7,032 nt of DNA from Gemmataceae bacterium (GCA_025056835.1 JANWVS010000102.1:1-7032); one strand, 5' to 3'; shown: positions 1 to 6,166, counted from the first letter of the stretch. The notes: generated by a model from the letters alone, not told the origin. Made by a program: numbers and translations.

Positions 1-676
1 TGGCGGCCAACAAAACAAAGCTGACGCCGGCCTGCCAGACGGCGACGCTTTCGCTGCCGGCAGCGGCTCCCGTCAATTCCTTGCGCAATTCGGCTTCGAC
101 GGCAGCGCGCACGCCGGGATCGGTGGCATGCCACGTCAAGGTCGCATGATTCATCGCAGCAAACGGGGCGATTTCCAGTTCGGCCTCCAATGGTGCCGGC
201 GCAGCCAAGCGGTCGCTCGCCGAAGTCGGCCGGGCCGCGATCAGAAACCGCCGCGGGCCGGTCTGCACAAACTCGATGCCCAATCGGCGCAGCGCCGCCG
301 CAACCAGCGGAGGCACCTGCTCGGGCTGAACATTGTAGATCGCTGTGGTACTACGCCGCAACCAGTACAAAAACAGGCCGCCGCCGATCACGACAACATA
401 ATACACCGCCCACACCAAACGCCACTGCCGCAGGATTTCCTCGAAGCTGCGGCTCGAATCGGTGAGGATACTGCGGCGATAAAACTCCACCAGCAACGTT
501 GGTCCCGTCCAAAGCACGATTCCCGACACGGCGAAGCACAAACCTGCGAAGTCCCATCCCCCATGGATCATCACCGGCGCGGGGCGATGGTTGATCACCG
601 ATAAAACGAGACAGTACAAAGCGATCGGCAGCAACGAAATCAGCAGCGTCACCACAATCGGCACGGCGGGGTTCAC
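1..676 (-). CDS. Multi-pass membrane protein of unknown function, 3' end outside the window
   Basis: I do not recognise the family. An open frame of 225 codons runs from a GTG at 676 to the window edge without a stop. An in-frame TAG at 722-724 lies 16 codons upstream, and GTG is the first usual start after it. The ribosome site is weak (only a GAG about ten bases upstream). Starting at the first ATG (residue 36) would remove the first membrane segment. Hydrophobic segments lie at about residues 5-28, 42-64 and 87-106, with a further one beginning near residue 211 at the edge. Between the third and fourth is a soluble stretch of about 100 residues, rich in Ala, Glu and Arg, including 'PPLVAAALRRLGIEF'. 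The layout suggests two soluble sides joined by an inner-membrane core, but no catalytic motif is visible. It lies 102 bases downstream of the methyltransferase gene on the same strand and could be co-transcribed with it. Function unknown. Confidence 0.7.
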   Translation of the reverse strand, partial: MNPAVPIVVTLLISLLPIALYCLVLSVINHRPAPVMIHGGWDFAGLCFAVSGIVLWTGPTLLVEFYRRSILTDSSRSFEEILRQWRLVWAVYYVVVIGGGLFLYWLRRSTTAIYNVQPEQVPPLVAAALRRLGIEFVQTGPRRFLIAARPTSASDRLAAPAPLEAELEIAPFAAMNHATLTWHATDPGVRAAVEAELRKELTGAAAGSESVAVWQAGVSFVLLAA

Positions 677-753
677 AATGGTCTCGGTTCGGCCTGAAAA
701 CGCACAAAGCTTTGCTGGTCGCTATACGAGAAAATCAGTACCGGGGACAGTCG

Positions 754-766
754 CCGCGGGCCGCGG
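754..766 (-). other. Perfect GC-only inverted repeat downstream of the methyltransferase gene
   Basis: CCGCGG-G-CCGCGG lies just past the methyltransferase stop, in the 102-base gap before the membrane protein gene. On the minus transcript it is followed some 16 bases later by a short T-rich run (GATTTTC). It could be a weak terminator or a 3'-end stabilising hairpin. A one-base loop is too tight, so the inner base pairs would have to open. The rest of the gap holds nothing else I can support; I found no convincing promoter for the membrane protein gene. Confidence 0.3.
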
Positions 767-778
767 AATGCCGATCGC

Positions 779-1510
779 TCACCGCTGCGGAATCTTTTCG
801 AAGATGATGACGTGCTGCCAGGGAAGATGCCCCTGCGTTTCCACATGGCGCAGCGGATGTACTGCCATTTCGCGGAGCACTTGCTTCTCCGCCATGCGAT
901 GGACGAGTTTGATCGGCACGTTATCGTCTTCGAGGCGAAATTCGACGAAGACCAGCCGTCCTGCCGGTTTCAGCGCTTTCAGCATCGCTTGGGTCATCTC
1001 GTAAGGGTGGGAGAACTCGTGATACACATCGACCATGAGGATCAGGTCGATGGCGCTGTCGGGCAGTTTCGGGTCGGTTTCGGTACCGTGAATCAGCTCG
1101 ATGTTGGAGACTTTTTGGCGTTTCATGCGGGCGCGGATGATGTCGAGCATTTCCGGCTGGATGTCCACGGCATAGACTTTTCCCTTCGGTCCCACGATCT
1201 CGGCGAGGCGAAAGGTGTAATAACCAGAGCCGGCACCCATGTCGACGACCGTGTCGCCGGGCTTGATTTTCAGGGGAGGCAAGAGTTTCGACGTATGCTC
1301 TTCCCGTTCACGCTCTTTGCGTTCCAGCCAACCGGCGCCGTGGTAGCTCATGACCCGGGCGATTTCGCGTCCCATGTAAAACTTGCCTAAGCCGTCCGGG
1401 TCGTGGTCCTTGCGGTATTCGTAGCGGTCCTTGGCCGGCGGCTGGGCCGACACCGTGGCGACGATGATCAGCCAAGTCAGCAAGCACTGCACCGGTTGCC
1501 GGGGGATCAT
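779..1510 (-). CDS. Exported class I SAM-dependent methyltransferase-fold protein
   Basis: A 243-residue protein. Residues 1-22 look like a Sec signal peptide: a short basic start, a hydrophobic core 'LLTWLIIVATV', then 'SAQ' with likely cleavage after Ala22. The mature part has a Rossmann-like methyltransferase fold: motif I 'VVDMGAGSGYYT' (88-99), the acidic end of strand 2 at Asp116 in 'VYAVDIQPEML', and a strand-4 region 'LILMVDVYHEF' (156-166). A 'LKPAGRLVFVEFR' strand and turn follow (180-192). The N-terminal part of the mature protein (30-75) is highly charged. The substrate cannot be told from the sequence. The ATG at 1510 has a good ribosome site (GAGGAA, 8 bases away). The gene begins 38 bases after the Sm-like gene and is probably in one operon with it. 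A cytoplasmic cofactor fold behind an export signal is odd, because SAM is not known to be abundant outside the cytoplasm. Fold is certain, export likely, activity unproven. Confidence 0.87.
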   Translation of the reverse strand: MIPRQPVQCLLTWLIIVATVSAQPPAKDRYEYRKDHDPDGLGKFYMGREIARVMSYHGAGWLERKEREREEHTSKLLPPLKIKPGDTVVDMGAGSGYYTFRLAEIVGPKGKVYAVDIQPEMLDIIRARMKRQKVSNIELIHGTETDPKLPDSAIDLILMVDVYHEFSHPYEMTQAMLKALKPAGRLVFVEFRLEDDNVPIKLVHRMAEKQVLREMAVHPLRHVETQGHLPWQHVIIFEKIPQR

Positions 1511-1548
1511 CGGAATGTTTCCTCATCACGGGCCGAAGCGGCGCGGCG

Positions 1549-1812
1549 TCACGCATCGGCCAGATCGGAAATCAAGGTGACTGCCACCACCTCGCGGCGA
1601 GCGATAAGGACGCGCTTGCGATTGCGTTTGATGCCGGTTGCAAGGGCCGCCACCACGTAGTTTTCGCGCGTAGTGCGGGTGTCGCGCAAGTCGTGCAGGT
1701 CGGCATCGCGCAGTTCCAGGTGAAGTTCGTCGATGCCGACGAGAGTGCCCAGGCACACGTAAGGGCTGCTCAAATCGACGACGACCACCTGGCCGACCAT
1801 CTGTTGCAACAT
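1549..1812 (-). CDS. Small Sm-like (LSm-type) protein, possible RNA-binding
   Basis: An 87-residue protein. The frame is open upstream to 1908, but the start at 1812 is preferred because AGGAGAGGGG lies just before it, and upstream codons overlap the divergent promoter. The pattern resembles an Sm fold. The Sm1-like part (6-36) has Gly7, alternating 'VVVVDL', Gly22, 'GIDEL' and 'LHLELRDA'. A charged linker (38-67) follows, then an Sm2-like segment 'RVLIARREVVAVTL' (67-80), comparable to the usual I-R-G-x-x-V-x-x-V. Sm and Hfq-type proteins form rings that bind U- or A-rich RNA. The linker is basic near its end ('GIKRNRKR'), which would suit nucleic acid binding. This is pattern matching by eye; another small SH3-like beta barrel is possible. 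The protein is the first gene of a likely two-gene unit with the exported methyltransferase, and is divergent to the SDR-RNase D pair. Confidence 0.6.
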   Translation of the reverse strand: MLQQMVGQVVVVDLSSPYVCLGTLVGIDELHLELRDADLHDLRDTRTTRENYVVAALATGIKRNRKRVLIARREVVAVTLISDLADA

Positions 1813-1856
1813 GCCCCCCTCTCCTGGTCTCTTCCTGCGCTTGAGCAAGTCGCCGC

Positions 1857-1862
1857 TACAAT
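1857..1862 (+). promoter_or_regulatory. -10 box (TACAAT) for the SDR-RNase D pair
   Basis: TACAAT ends nine bases before the ATG at 1871, so transcription would begin at about 1868-1871. That leaves almost no leader, and no Shine-Dalgarno sequence precedes this ATG. A -35 match at standard spacing is poor, so the assignment rests on the -10 box and the short gap. Confidence 0.4.
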
Positions 1863-1890
1863 AAGATATTATGAGAGGAATGCGACTCAA
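1863..1890 (-). promoter_or_regulatory. Promoter candidate for the Sm-like/methyltransferase unit
   Basis: On the minus strand TTGAGT (1890-1885) is followed after 16 bases by TATCTT (1868-1863). Transcription would begin near 1856 and give a leader of about 45 bases carrying the purine-rich ribosome site of the Sm-like gene. The -35 lies inside the first codons of the SDR gene, and the -10 directly abuts the plus-strand -10 box, so the two promoters would compete. Confidence 0.35.
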
Positions 1891-2671
1891 GGACAAACGC
1901 TGTCTCATCGTCGGCGGGACGTCGGGCCTTGGGCTGGCGGCGGCGCGGCGCTTCGTGGCCGAAGGGGGTCACGTTTTCATCGCCGGCCGGTCGGTCGAGC
2001 GCGGTGCAGCCGCGGTGGCCGAGTTAGGCGGCGCCGCCGACGTGCAGTTTTTCTCCTGCGATGCCGCCGATGCGACGCAAGTCAGCTTGTTGTTCGAACA
2101 CGTGGTCGACCATCTGGGCGGCCTCGACGTCCTCTATCACGTCGCCGGCATCAGCGGCCGACGGCATGGCGATGGCGCGTTGCACGAATGTAGCGACGAG
2201 GGCTGGCAGGCAACGCTCGACGCCAACTTGAAGAGCGTGTTTCTCACCAACCGCGCTGCGGTCCGCTATTTTCTGCAAACCCGCCGTCCGGGGGTCATTC
2301 TCAACATGGCGAGCGTACTGGCCTTCGCCCCGGCGCCGCGCTATTTCGACACCGTGGCCTATGCTGCCAGCAAGGGCGGCATCATCGCCTTGAGCAAGGA
2401 AGTCGCTGCACGTTACGCGCCGGAACGAATTCGCGTCAATGTCATCGCACCGGGCCTGATCGACACTCCCATGGCGGCTCGCGCCTGCCACGACGACGCC
2501 ATCCGGCGTTATCTCCAGACCAAGCAACCATTGAGCGGAGGCCCAGGCCAGGCCGCCGATTGCGCCGACGCTGCCGTCTTCTTGTGCAGCGACGAGGCCC
2601 GCTTGATCACCGGCGTCGTGGTGCCGGTCGACGGTGGTTGGTGCGTCAGCGAGGGACAATTTCCAGCATGA
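1871..2671 (+). CDS. Short-chain dehydrogenase/reductase (classical SDR)
   Basis: A 266-residue NAD(P)-dependent oxidoreductase of normal length. The cofactor-binding glycine motif is GGTSGLG (15-21), with Arg40 at the end of strand 2, which may favour NADPH, and Asp64 in 'SCDAAD' for adenine contact. The active site is complete: Asn119 ('DANLKS'), Ser148 ('NMAS'), Tyr164 and Lys168 ('YAASK'). The usual NNAG motif reads 'YHVAG' (89-93), a minor variant. The C-terminal part has the family's 'RVNVIAPGLIDTPM' and 'ITGVVVPVDGG' stretches. The fold suits fatty-acid, sugar or alcohol substrates; the substrate cannot be assigned. An ATG three codons downstream (1880) is an alternative start, with AGAGG only one base before it. 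The stop overlaps the next start (ATGA), implying translational coupling to the RNase D gene. The partnership with RNase D looks like transcript sharing rather than shared chemistry. Confidence 0.93.
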   Translation: MRGMRLKDKRCLIVGGTSGLGLAAARRFVAEGGHVFIAGRSVERGAAAVAELGGAADVQFFSCDAADATQVSLLFEHVVDHLGGLDVLYHVAGISGRRHGDGALHECSDEGWQATLDANLKSVFLTNRAAVRYFLQTRRPGVILNMASVLAFAPAPRYFDTVAYAASKGGIIALSKEVAARYAPERIRVNVIAPGLIDTPMAARACHDDAIRRYLQTKQPLSGGPGQAADCADAAVFLCSDEARLITGVVVPVDGGWCVSEGQFPA

Positions 2672-3870
2672 CCCGCCCGGTTCGCGAAGTCGTGGTGGCC
2701 GATCCGGCGGCGTTGGCGGCCTGTTGTGCCCATCTGGAACAATGTCCGCGGCTGGGGCTTGATACCGAATTCGTCGGCGAACGCAGCTACCACCCCGAGC
2801 TGTGCCTCGTCCAGGTGGCCACGGAAACGGCCCTGTACCTGATCGATCCATTTGCCTTCGATTCGCTCGACGCCTTCTGGAAATTCGTGGTTAGCCCGAC
2901 GCACCTGGTGGTCGTTCACGCCGGTCGCGAGGAAGTACGGTTGTGCCACGTCGCCTTCGGTCAGGCACCGGCGCGATTGTTCGATTTGCAGATCGCCGCG
3001 GGGTTGGTCGGCCTCCCCTACCCGATGGGACACGGACCGCTGGTCTACCAAGTGCTCGGCGAGCGGCTGGCGAAGAGCGAAACGCTGACGGAATGGGGCA
3101 AACGTCCCTTGACGCCGGAGCAGATCCGCTATGCTTTCGACGATGTGCGCCATCTGTTGGCGCTTCAGGAGCGTTTGCAAGAACGACTCGAGCGCTTGGG
3201 ACGCATGGATTGGGCCACGGAGGAATTTCAGCGACTGACGTGTCAGGCCACACCGGAAACCCCTTCCCTGGAGGCGGTGGGAGAAAAATGGCGGCGTCTT
3301 CGTGGGGCCAACGCGCTGGGGCGGCGCTCGTGGGCCATTCTTCGGGAACTTTACGTGTGGCGCGAAAAAGCGGCGTTGCAAAGCAACCGTCCGCCGCGGG
3401 CGGTGGTGCGGGACGACCTGCTCGTCGACATCGCTCAGCGACCAGTCCAAAGTCCGCGCGACCTCCGGGTGATACGCGGCCTGGCCCATCGGTATCTTGA
3501 CGAGATTTACGCCGCCGTAGAGCGCGGCCGTGCCGTGCCCGCGGACCAATGTCCCAAGCCGTTGGAGCGCGAGCAGGATGCACCGCAGCTCGGGCCGGTG
3601 GTCCAGGTCGTGCAGGCAGCGCTGGTTGATTTCGCCACGAAGCACAGCCTGGCACCGAACCTGGTCGCCGGCAATCAAGACATCAAGGCTCTCGTGCGGG
3701 CCTTTCAGCAAGGAACCATCGAACGAGCCGCTACGTCCTTGGTTAAAGGCTGGCGAGCGGCGTTCGTTTTGCCGCACTTATTGGCGATTTTGCAAGGGCG
3801 GCGCAGCCTCCGCGTCGCCGATCTCGACCGGGCCGACCCGTTCGACTATGCCGAATGCGACTCAACCTAG
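2668..3870 (+). CDS. rnd: RNase D-like 3'-5' exoribonuclease with HRDC region(s)
   Basis: A 400-residue protein starting at the ATG that overlaps the SDR stop. In-frame codons further upstream lie inside the SDR gene and are not used. RNase D trims the 3' ends of tRNA and other small stable RNAs in the cytoplasm with two metal ions. The DEDDy exonuclease domain (about 5-190) shows Exo I 'LDTEF' (Asp32, Glu34) and Exo III 'YAFDD' (Tyr155, Asp159). In Exo II the expected Asp of the 'HAxxxD' block is Glu89 ('VVHAGREEVRL', His84). An HRDC domain follows at about 207-285 ('LGRRSWAILRELYVWREKAA'). A second HRDC-like helical region is at about 308-378 ('AALVDFATKHSLAPNLVAGNQD'). Overall length is close to that of E. 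coli RNase D, which also has two. The family is clear. Whether Glu89 supports metal binding as Asp does is uncertain; it may be a lineage feature. Confidence 0.9.
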   Translation: MTRPVREVVVADPAALAACCAHLEQCPRLGLDTEFVGERSYHPELCLVQVATETALYLIDPFAFDSLDAFWKFVVSPTHLVVVHAGREEVRLCHVAFGQAPARLFDLQIAAGLVGLPYPMGHGPLVYQVLGERLAKSETLTEWGKRPLTPEQIRYAFDDVRHLLALQERLQERLERLGRMDWATEEFQRLTCQATPETPSLEAVGEKWRRLRGANALGRRSWAILRELYVWREKAALQSNRPPRAVVRDDLLVDIAQRPVQSPRDLRVIRGLAHRYLDEIYAAVERGRAVPADQCPKPLEREQDAPQLGPVVQVVQAALVDFATKHSLAPNLVAGNQDIKALVRAFQQGTIERAATSLVKGWRAAFVLPHLLAILQGRRSLRVADLDRADPFDYAECDST

Positions 3871-3893
3871 GACCGGTTGTCCCGACCGCTGTT

Positions 3894-3916
3894 CGCCTCT
3901 GCGAGTCAGCGAGGCG
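3894..3916. terminator. Candidate bidirectional hairpin between convergent genes
   Basis: CGCCTC (3894-3899) pairs with GAGGCG (3911-3916), extended by GC/GC across a one-base bulge and closed by a loop of six bases. It sits in the 47-base gap between the RNase D stop and the PuuD-like stop, the right place for a shared terminator. No T-run follows on either strand, so intrinsic termination would be weak. Confidence 0.4.
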
Positions 3917-3917
3917 G

Positions 3918-4640
3918 CTAGACGGCGACGGCCAAGCGCCGGCTCCGCGCCGGTGTGCCGACGGCGGCCGCTTTGCCCGCGTCGATCAGGGCCCGGAACG
4001 CCTGAATGTCTAAGCCCGACGCCGAAGACGAAGCCGGTTGCCACTGGACTCCCAAAGCGAACCAACTGTCGGATTTGTACTCGATCGCTTCAATCACACC
4101 ATCCAAGGCGGTGCCGCTGACGTTGAAACCTGAGGCAACCCGCTGCACCGCTTGACGATGTTCGCTGTTGACGACGATTTCGCCTTCGCCGTACACTTTG
4201 GCCAACAGCGTCTTGGGTTGGACGACGATGGCGTGCCGCAACCCCGCTTCCGGCGGATGCCGATGTTGCAGTGCGTCGGGCAGTTCGCGGGCAAGGTCGT
4301 CATAGTTCAAACCGCCCAGGGCCGCATTCAGGGCCAGCAAGCCGCGATCAACCGCCAGCAACGGAAAACGATGGGCCCGCGCCCACAAACAGAGCGACTC
4401 GAGATCGCCGTGCTTGGTCGGTCCACGTGTGAAACCGCAAGCTACCACGCCGATGCAATCGCCGAGGATCTCGCCCCACGAGCGGTCGCCGATCGCGGGT
4501 TTGAGAAAAACCGGCGTGGCGCCGGCGGCCGTAATAAAGCCTTGATAGCCGGATTTCCACATGCCGATGTTGCGGCCGGGCTGATCCACTTCGGAGCCGT
4601 AAATCGCAATCCGCAGCTCGGGAGATGGGGAGTTGAACAC
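3918..4640 (-). CDS. PuuD-like class I amidotransferase-fold protein, probably catalytically dead
   Basis: A 240-residue protein similar to gamma-glutamyl-GABA hydrolase (peptidase C26), which normally cleaves gamma-glutamyl bonds with a Cys-His-Glu triad. The matching parts are the N-terminal strand 'LRIAIYGSEV', 'GYQGFITAAGATPVFLKP' (31-48), 'VVNSEHRQAV' (156-165) and 'DGVIEAIEY' (180-188). 'FALGVQWQPAS' (194-204) follows. All three triad positions differ: Cys in 'G-I-C-R-G' is Asp98 ('LLAVDRGLLALN'), His in 'VQWHPE' is Gln201, and Glu is Ala203. The frame is intact and the flanking motifs are kept, so this looks like a maintained non-enzyme rather than decay. Start: GTG at 4640 with GGAG six bases upstream; an in-frame TGA lies six codons upstream and no ATG is available. 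It has its own leader and promoter candidate, so it may be transcribed separately from the UPF0316 gene. Its role is unknown; ligand sensing or a partner subunit is possible. Confidence 0.8.
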   Translation of the reverse strand: MFNSPSPELRIAIYGSEVDQPGRNIGMWKSGYQGFITAAGATPVFLKPAIGDRSWGEILGDCIGVVACGFTRGPTKHGDLESLCLWARAHRFPLLAVDRGLLALNAALGGLNYDDLARELPDALQHRHPPEAGLRHAIVVQPKTLLAKVYGEGEIVVNSEHRQAVQRVASGFNVSGTALDGVIEAIEYKSDSWFALGVQWQPASSSASGLDIQAFRALIDAGKAAAVGTPARSRRLAVAV

Positions 4641-4688
4641 GGAGGACTCCTTTCCTCATAGGGGACTTGAGAACGAACCACGTCCTTC

Positions 4689-4711
4689 GCGAAGTCGGCG
4701 TCGAACTTCGC
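4689..4711 (-). other. Leader hairpin upstream of the PuuD-like gene
   Basis: GCGAAGT and ACTTCGC form a perfect 7-base stem with a 9-base loop, within the 5' leader expected from the promoter candidate at 4782-4809. It starts about 50 bases before the GTG. No T-run follows, so it is not an intrinsic terminator; a leader-stability or binding-site role is possible. Confidence 0.35.
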
Positions 4712-4757
4712 TCCGCCAACGACACCGCCGCAGGCAGCGCGTCGGCTGCGAACGCAA

Positions 4758-4774
4758 CAGCTGACTTCCAGCTG
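4758..4774. repeat. Paired CAGCTG palindromes in the PuuD-like leader
   Basis: CAGCTG occurs twice (4758-4763, 4769-4774), 11 bases centre to centre, so both copies face the same side of the helix. They lie at or just after the inferred transcription start of the PuuD-like gene. They could be an operator, or could form a 6-base stem with a 5-base loop at the transcript's 5' end. Confidence 0.35.
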
Positions 4775-4781
4775 GAGTCCC

Positions 4782-4809
4782 ATTGTAACCTGACGGAACG
4801 CGATGTCCA
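4782..4809 (-). promoter_or_regulatory. Promoter candidate for the PuuD-like gene
   Basis: On the minus strand TGGACA (4809-4804) and TACAAT (4787-4782) are separated by 16 bases, each near the sigma-70 consensus. Transcription would start near 4775 and give a leader of about 135 bases. The 211-base gap upstream of the gene otherwise contains only the inverted repeats listed here. Confidence 0.42.
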
Positions 4810-4851
4810 GAAGAAAATCGAAAATCGTCTCGAACCGAGGCATCGTGTCGT

Positions 4852-5508
4852 TCACGCCGCCTGTTTGGTCGGTTCGGGCATCGCGGCCGGCGGGGGAGCT
4901 ATGTCGGACACAACCAATTCCGACGACATCTCCGATTCCCAACCGACCCATCGAGCCAGCGAGGCCGGTAGTTTGCCGCGCGGCTTGCTGAGTGGAAAGA
5001 TCCCCTTGGAAGCAGCTTGTAATTCGTCGACGGCGTAAAAGACCTTGGGGTGACTCGATTCGATGAGCCGAAGGAGATCGTGCAGTTGCCGACGCTTGAC
5101 GACGGTCATGATGATCCGCACCGGTCCGGTAGCTCCCTCGCCGCTGACGCACGTGAAACCATAGTTGGCTTCGCGGAGCTGGCGCGTCAATTCACCGTCG
5201 CTGTGGTGGGTGATGATGCGTACCAGCACTTCGCCCATCGCCAGCTTGCGCTCGATCAGCATGCCGAGGAAGTTGCCGGCCGCGAAGCCTAAGGCAAACG
5301 CCATAAAACATTCGAGTTGGCTAAGGTTCTGCATCACTTGCGTGATGGCGAAGAGCCAGGTGGTGACCTCGAAGAAGCCGAGGACCGGGGCCAAAACGGT
5401 GCGACCCCGAGAGACGAAAATGATTCGCAACGTGCCGAGCGTGACGACGCACATCTCGGCCATGAAAATGCCGGCCGCGGTCAACAGGGCGTATCCCCAC
5501 AGCGTCAT
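4852..5508 (-). CDS. UPF0316 membrane protein (DUF5698 + DUF2179)
   Basis: A 218-residue protein. The start at 5508 is chosen over an in-frame extension to 5589 because GGAGG lies 7 bases before it and the extension overlaps the cupin gene's end. Three hydrophobic segments fill the first half: about 5-31, 38-59 and 66-86 ('FMAFALGFAAGNFLGMLIE'). They match the DUF5698 membrane part. The conserved 'GTLRIIFVSRGR' lies at 25-36. The soluble DUF2179 domain spans about 93-171, with 'VRIITHH', 'LREANYGFTCVSGEGATGPV' and 'VFYAVDELQAASKGIF'. DUF2179 also occurs in YitT-type membrane proteins, where it is thought to bind a small ligand; that is inferred for the family, not seen here. The tail (172-218) is Pro- and Ala-rich and probably disordered. 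It is the third gene of a same-strand CYTH-cupin-UPF0316 series, 53 bases after the cupin. Family assignment is good; function is unknown. Confidence 0.88.
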   Translation of the reverse strand: MTLWGYALLTAAGIFMAEMCVVTLGTLRIIFVSRGRTVLAPVLGFFEVTTWLFAITQVMQNLSQLECFMAFALGFAAGNFLGMLIERKLAMGEVLVRIITHHSDGELTRQLREANYGFTCVSGEGATGPVRIIMTVVKRRQLHDLLRLIESSHPKVFYAVDELQAASKGIFPLSKPRGKLPASLARWVGWESEMSSELVVSDIAPPPAAMPEPTKQAA

Positions 5509-5561
5509 CGGTGCATCCTCCGTACTGGGGACCGGAGTGATAACGCCGCCGACTGAAAAAA

Positions 5562-6065
5562 TCAATCGGGTGTGAGGCCGACGATCCACTCGGCAAAATG
5601 CGGATACTGGGCAAGCAACTCCTTGCGTCGGCCGGCTTCGTAGTCCGCGTAATCGAAGCCAGGCGCCACGGTGCAGCCCAGCAGCGCATACTCCCCGCCC
5701 CGCCGCAGCCGGCTGCCTTGCCAGACGCCTCGGGGCACCACGACCTGCGGCTCGCCTCCGTCGAACACGTCGCCTAACAACACGATACGGCCGCTGCCGT
5801 CCGGAAAAAGTTGCAGCATTTCCACGGGACTTCCGCCGTAGAAGTGAAACACCTCGTCGCTTTGGAGCCGATGGATGGCGGAAAACGTCGAGGGCGTCAA
5901 CAAATAGTAAATCGCCGTGCTGATCGAGCGCGGACCGCCATAGCGCTGCGCGAGCGCGTCGGCCGGCACGCTTTCCGCGGCGCGGTAGGTCTCGCGAAAG
6001 TAACCGCCTTCCTTGGGGTGCGGTTGCAGGTTGAACCGGCGGATCAGGTCATCGGCAGGCGACAT
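5562..6065 (-). CDS. Cupin_5 family protein (DUF985)
   Basis: A 167-residue protein matching the cupin_5 (YML079w-like) family in length and landmarks. These are 'LQPHPKEGGYFRETYRAAE' (13-31), 'STAIYYLLTPSTFSAIHRLQSDEVFHFYGGSPVEM' in two parts at 49-83, 'GEPQVVVPRGVWQGSRL' (104-120) and 'LLGCTVAPGFDYADYE' (128-143). The fold is a small beta barrel resembling sugar epimerases. His65, Glu71 and His74 are the likely pocket or metal residues. The natural substrate is not known for the family. The start at 6065 has GGAGAA about 9 bases upstream; the open frame continues upstream to 6173 but without family-like sequence. It lies 130 bases after the CYTH gene, with structured DNA between, and 53 bases before UPF0316, so one transcript may cover all three. 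Family call is firm; role is unknown. Confidence 0.9.
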   Translation of the reverse strand: MSPADDLIRRFNLQPHPKEGGYFRETYRAAESVPADALAQRYGGPRSISTAIYYLLTPSTFSAIHRLQSDEVFHFYGGSPVEMLQLFPDGSGRIVLLGDVFDGGEPQVVVPRGVWQGSRLRRGGEYALLGCTVAPGFDYADYEAGRRKELLAQYPHFAEWIVGLTPD

Positions 6066-6087
6066 GGCGGTGCTTCTCCGTGGCTTG

Positions 6088-6146
6088 GCTCGGCATCGTT
6101 TGCCCGGTACCCTACGGCCGGCGCAAGGAACCAGCCCCTGCCGAGC
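6088..6146 (-). repeat. Nested inverted-repeat element in the CYTH-cupin gap
   Basis: An outer perfect 8-base inverted repeat, GCTCGGCA (6088-6095) and TGCCGAGC (6139-6146), encloses an inner one. The inner arms are TTGCCCGG and CCGG-C-GCAA with one bulged base and a 10-base loop. The element lies 22 bases upstream of the cupin start, so it would be in the cupin leader. It could be a structured RNA, a REP-like repeat or a processing site. Whether copies occur elsewhere cannot be seen here. Confidence 0.4.
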
Positions 6147-6166
6147 GCCGACGTGTTCTCGCTTCG

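Noticed and set aside
128..604. A 158-codon plus-strand frame and a 118-codon minus-strand frame over the left edge
   Set aside because: Both are out of frame with the membrane protein. That frame is continuous, with clear hydrophobic segments; the two alternatives are Arg/Pro-rich without membrane or domain character.
812..1390. A 192-codon plus-strand frame opposite the methyltransferase
   Set aside because: It is a shadow of the methyltransferase gene, with His/Asp-rich composition and no family pattern.
2509..3777. A 422-codon open frame on the minus strand opposite the SDR and RNase D genes
   Set aside because: It mirrors two well-supported genes, has no recognisable domain and no ribosome site that I can see. 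Long antisense frames are common in GC-rich coding DNA.
4810..4851. A short CTCG-GTT-CGAG hairpin followed by T-rich sequence after the UPF0316 stop
   Set aside because: The stem is only four bases and the T-runs are broken by CG and C, so I cannot support a terminator.
4442..5152. A 236-codon minus-strand frame bridging the UPF0316 gene and the PuuD-like leader
   Set aside because: It is out of frame with both genes, and only the central part (about 4641-4851) is free of them. That part shows no domain, and the promoter candidate explains the gap.
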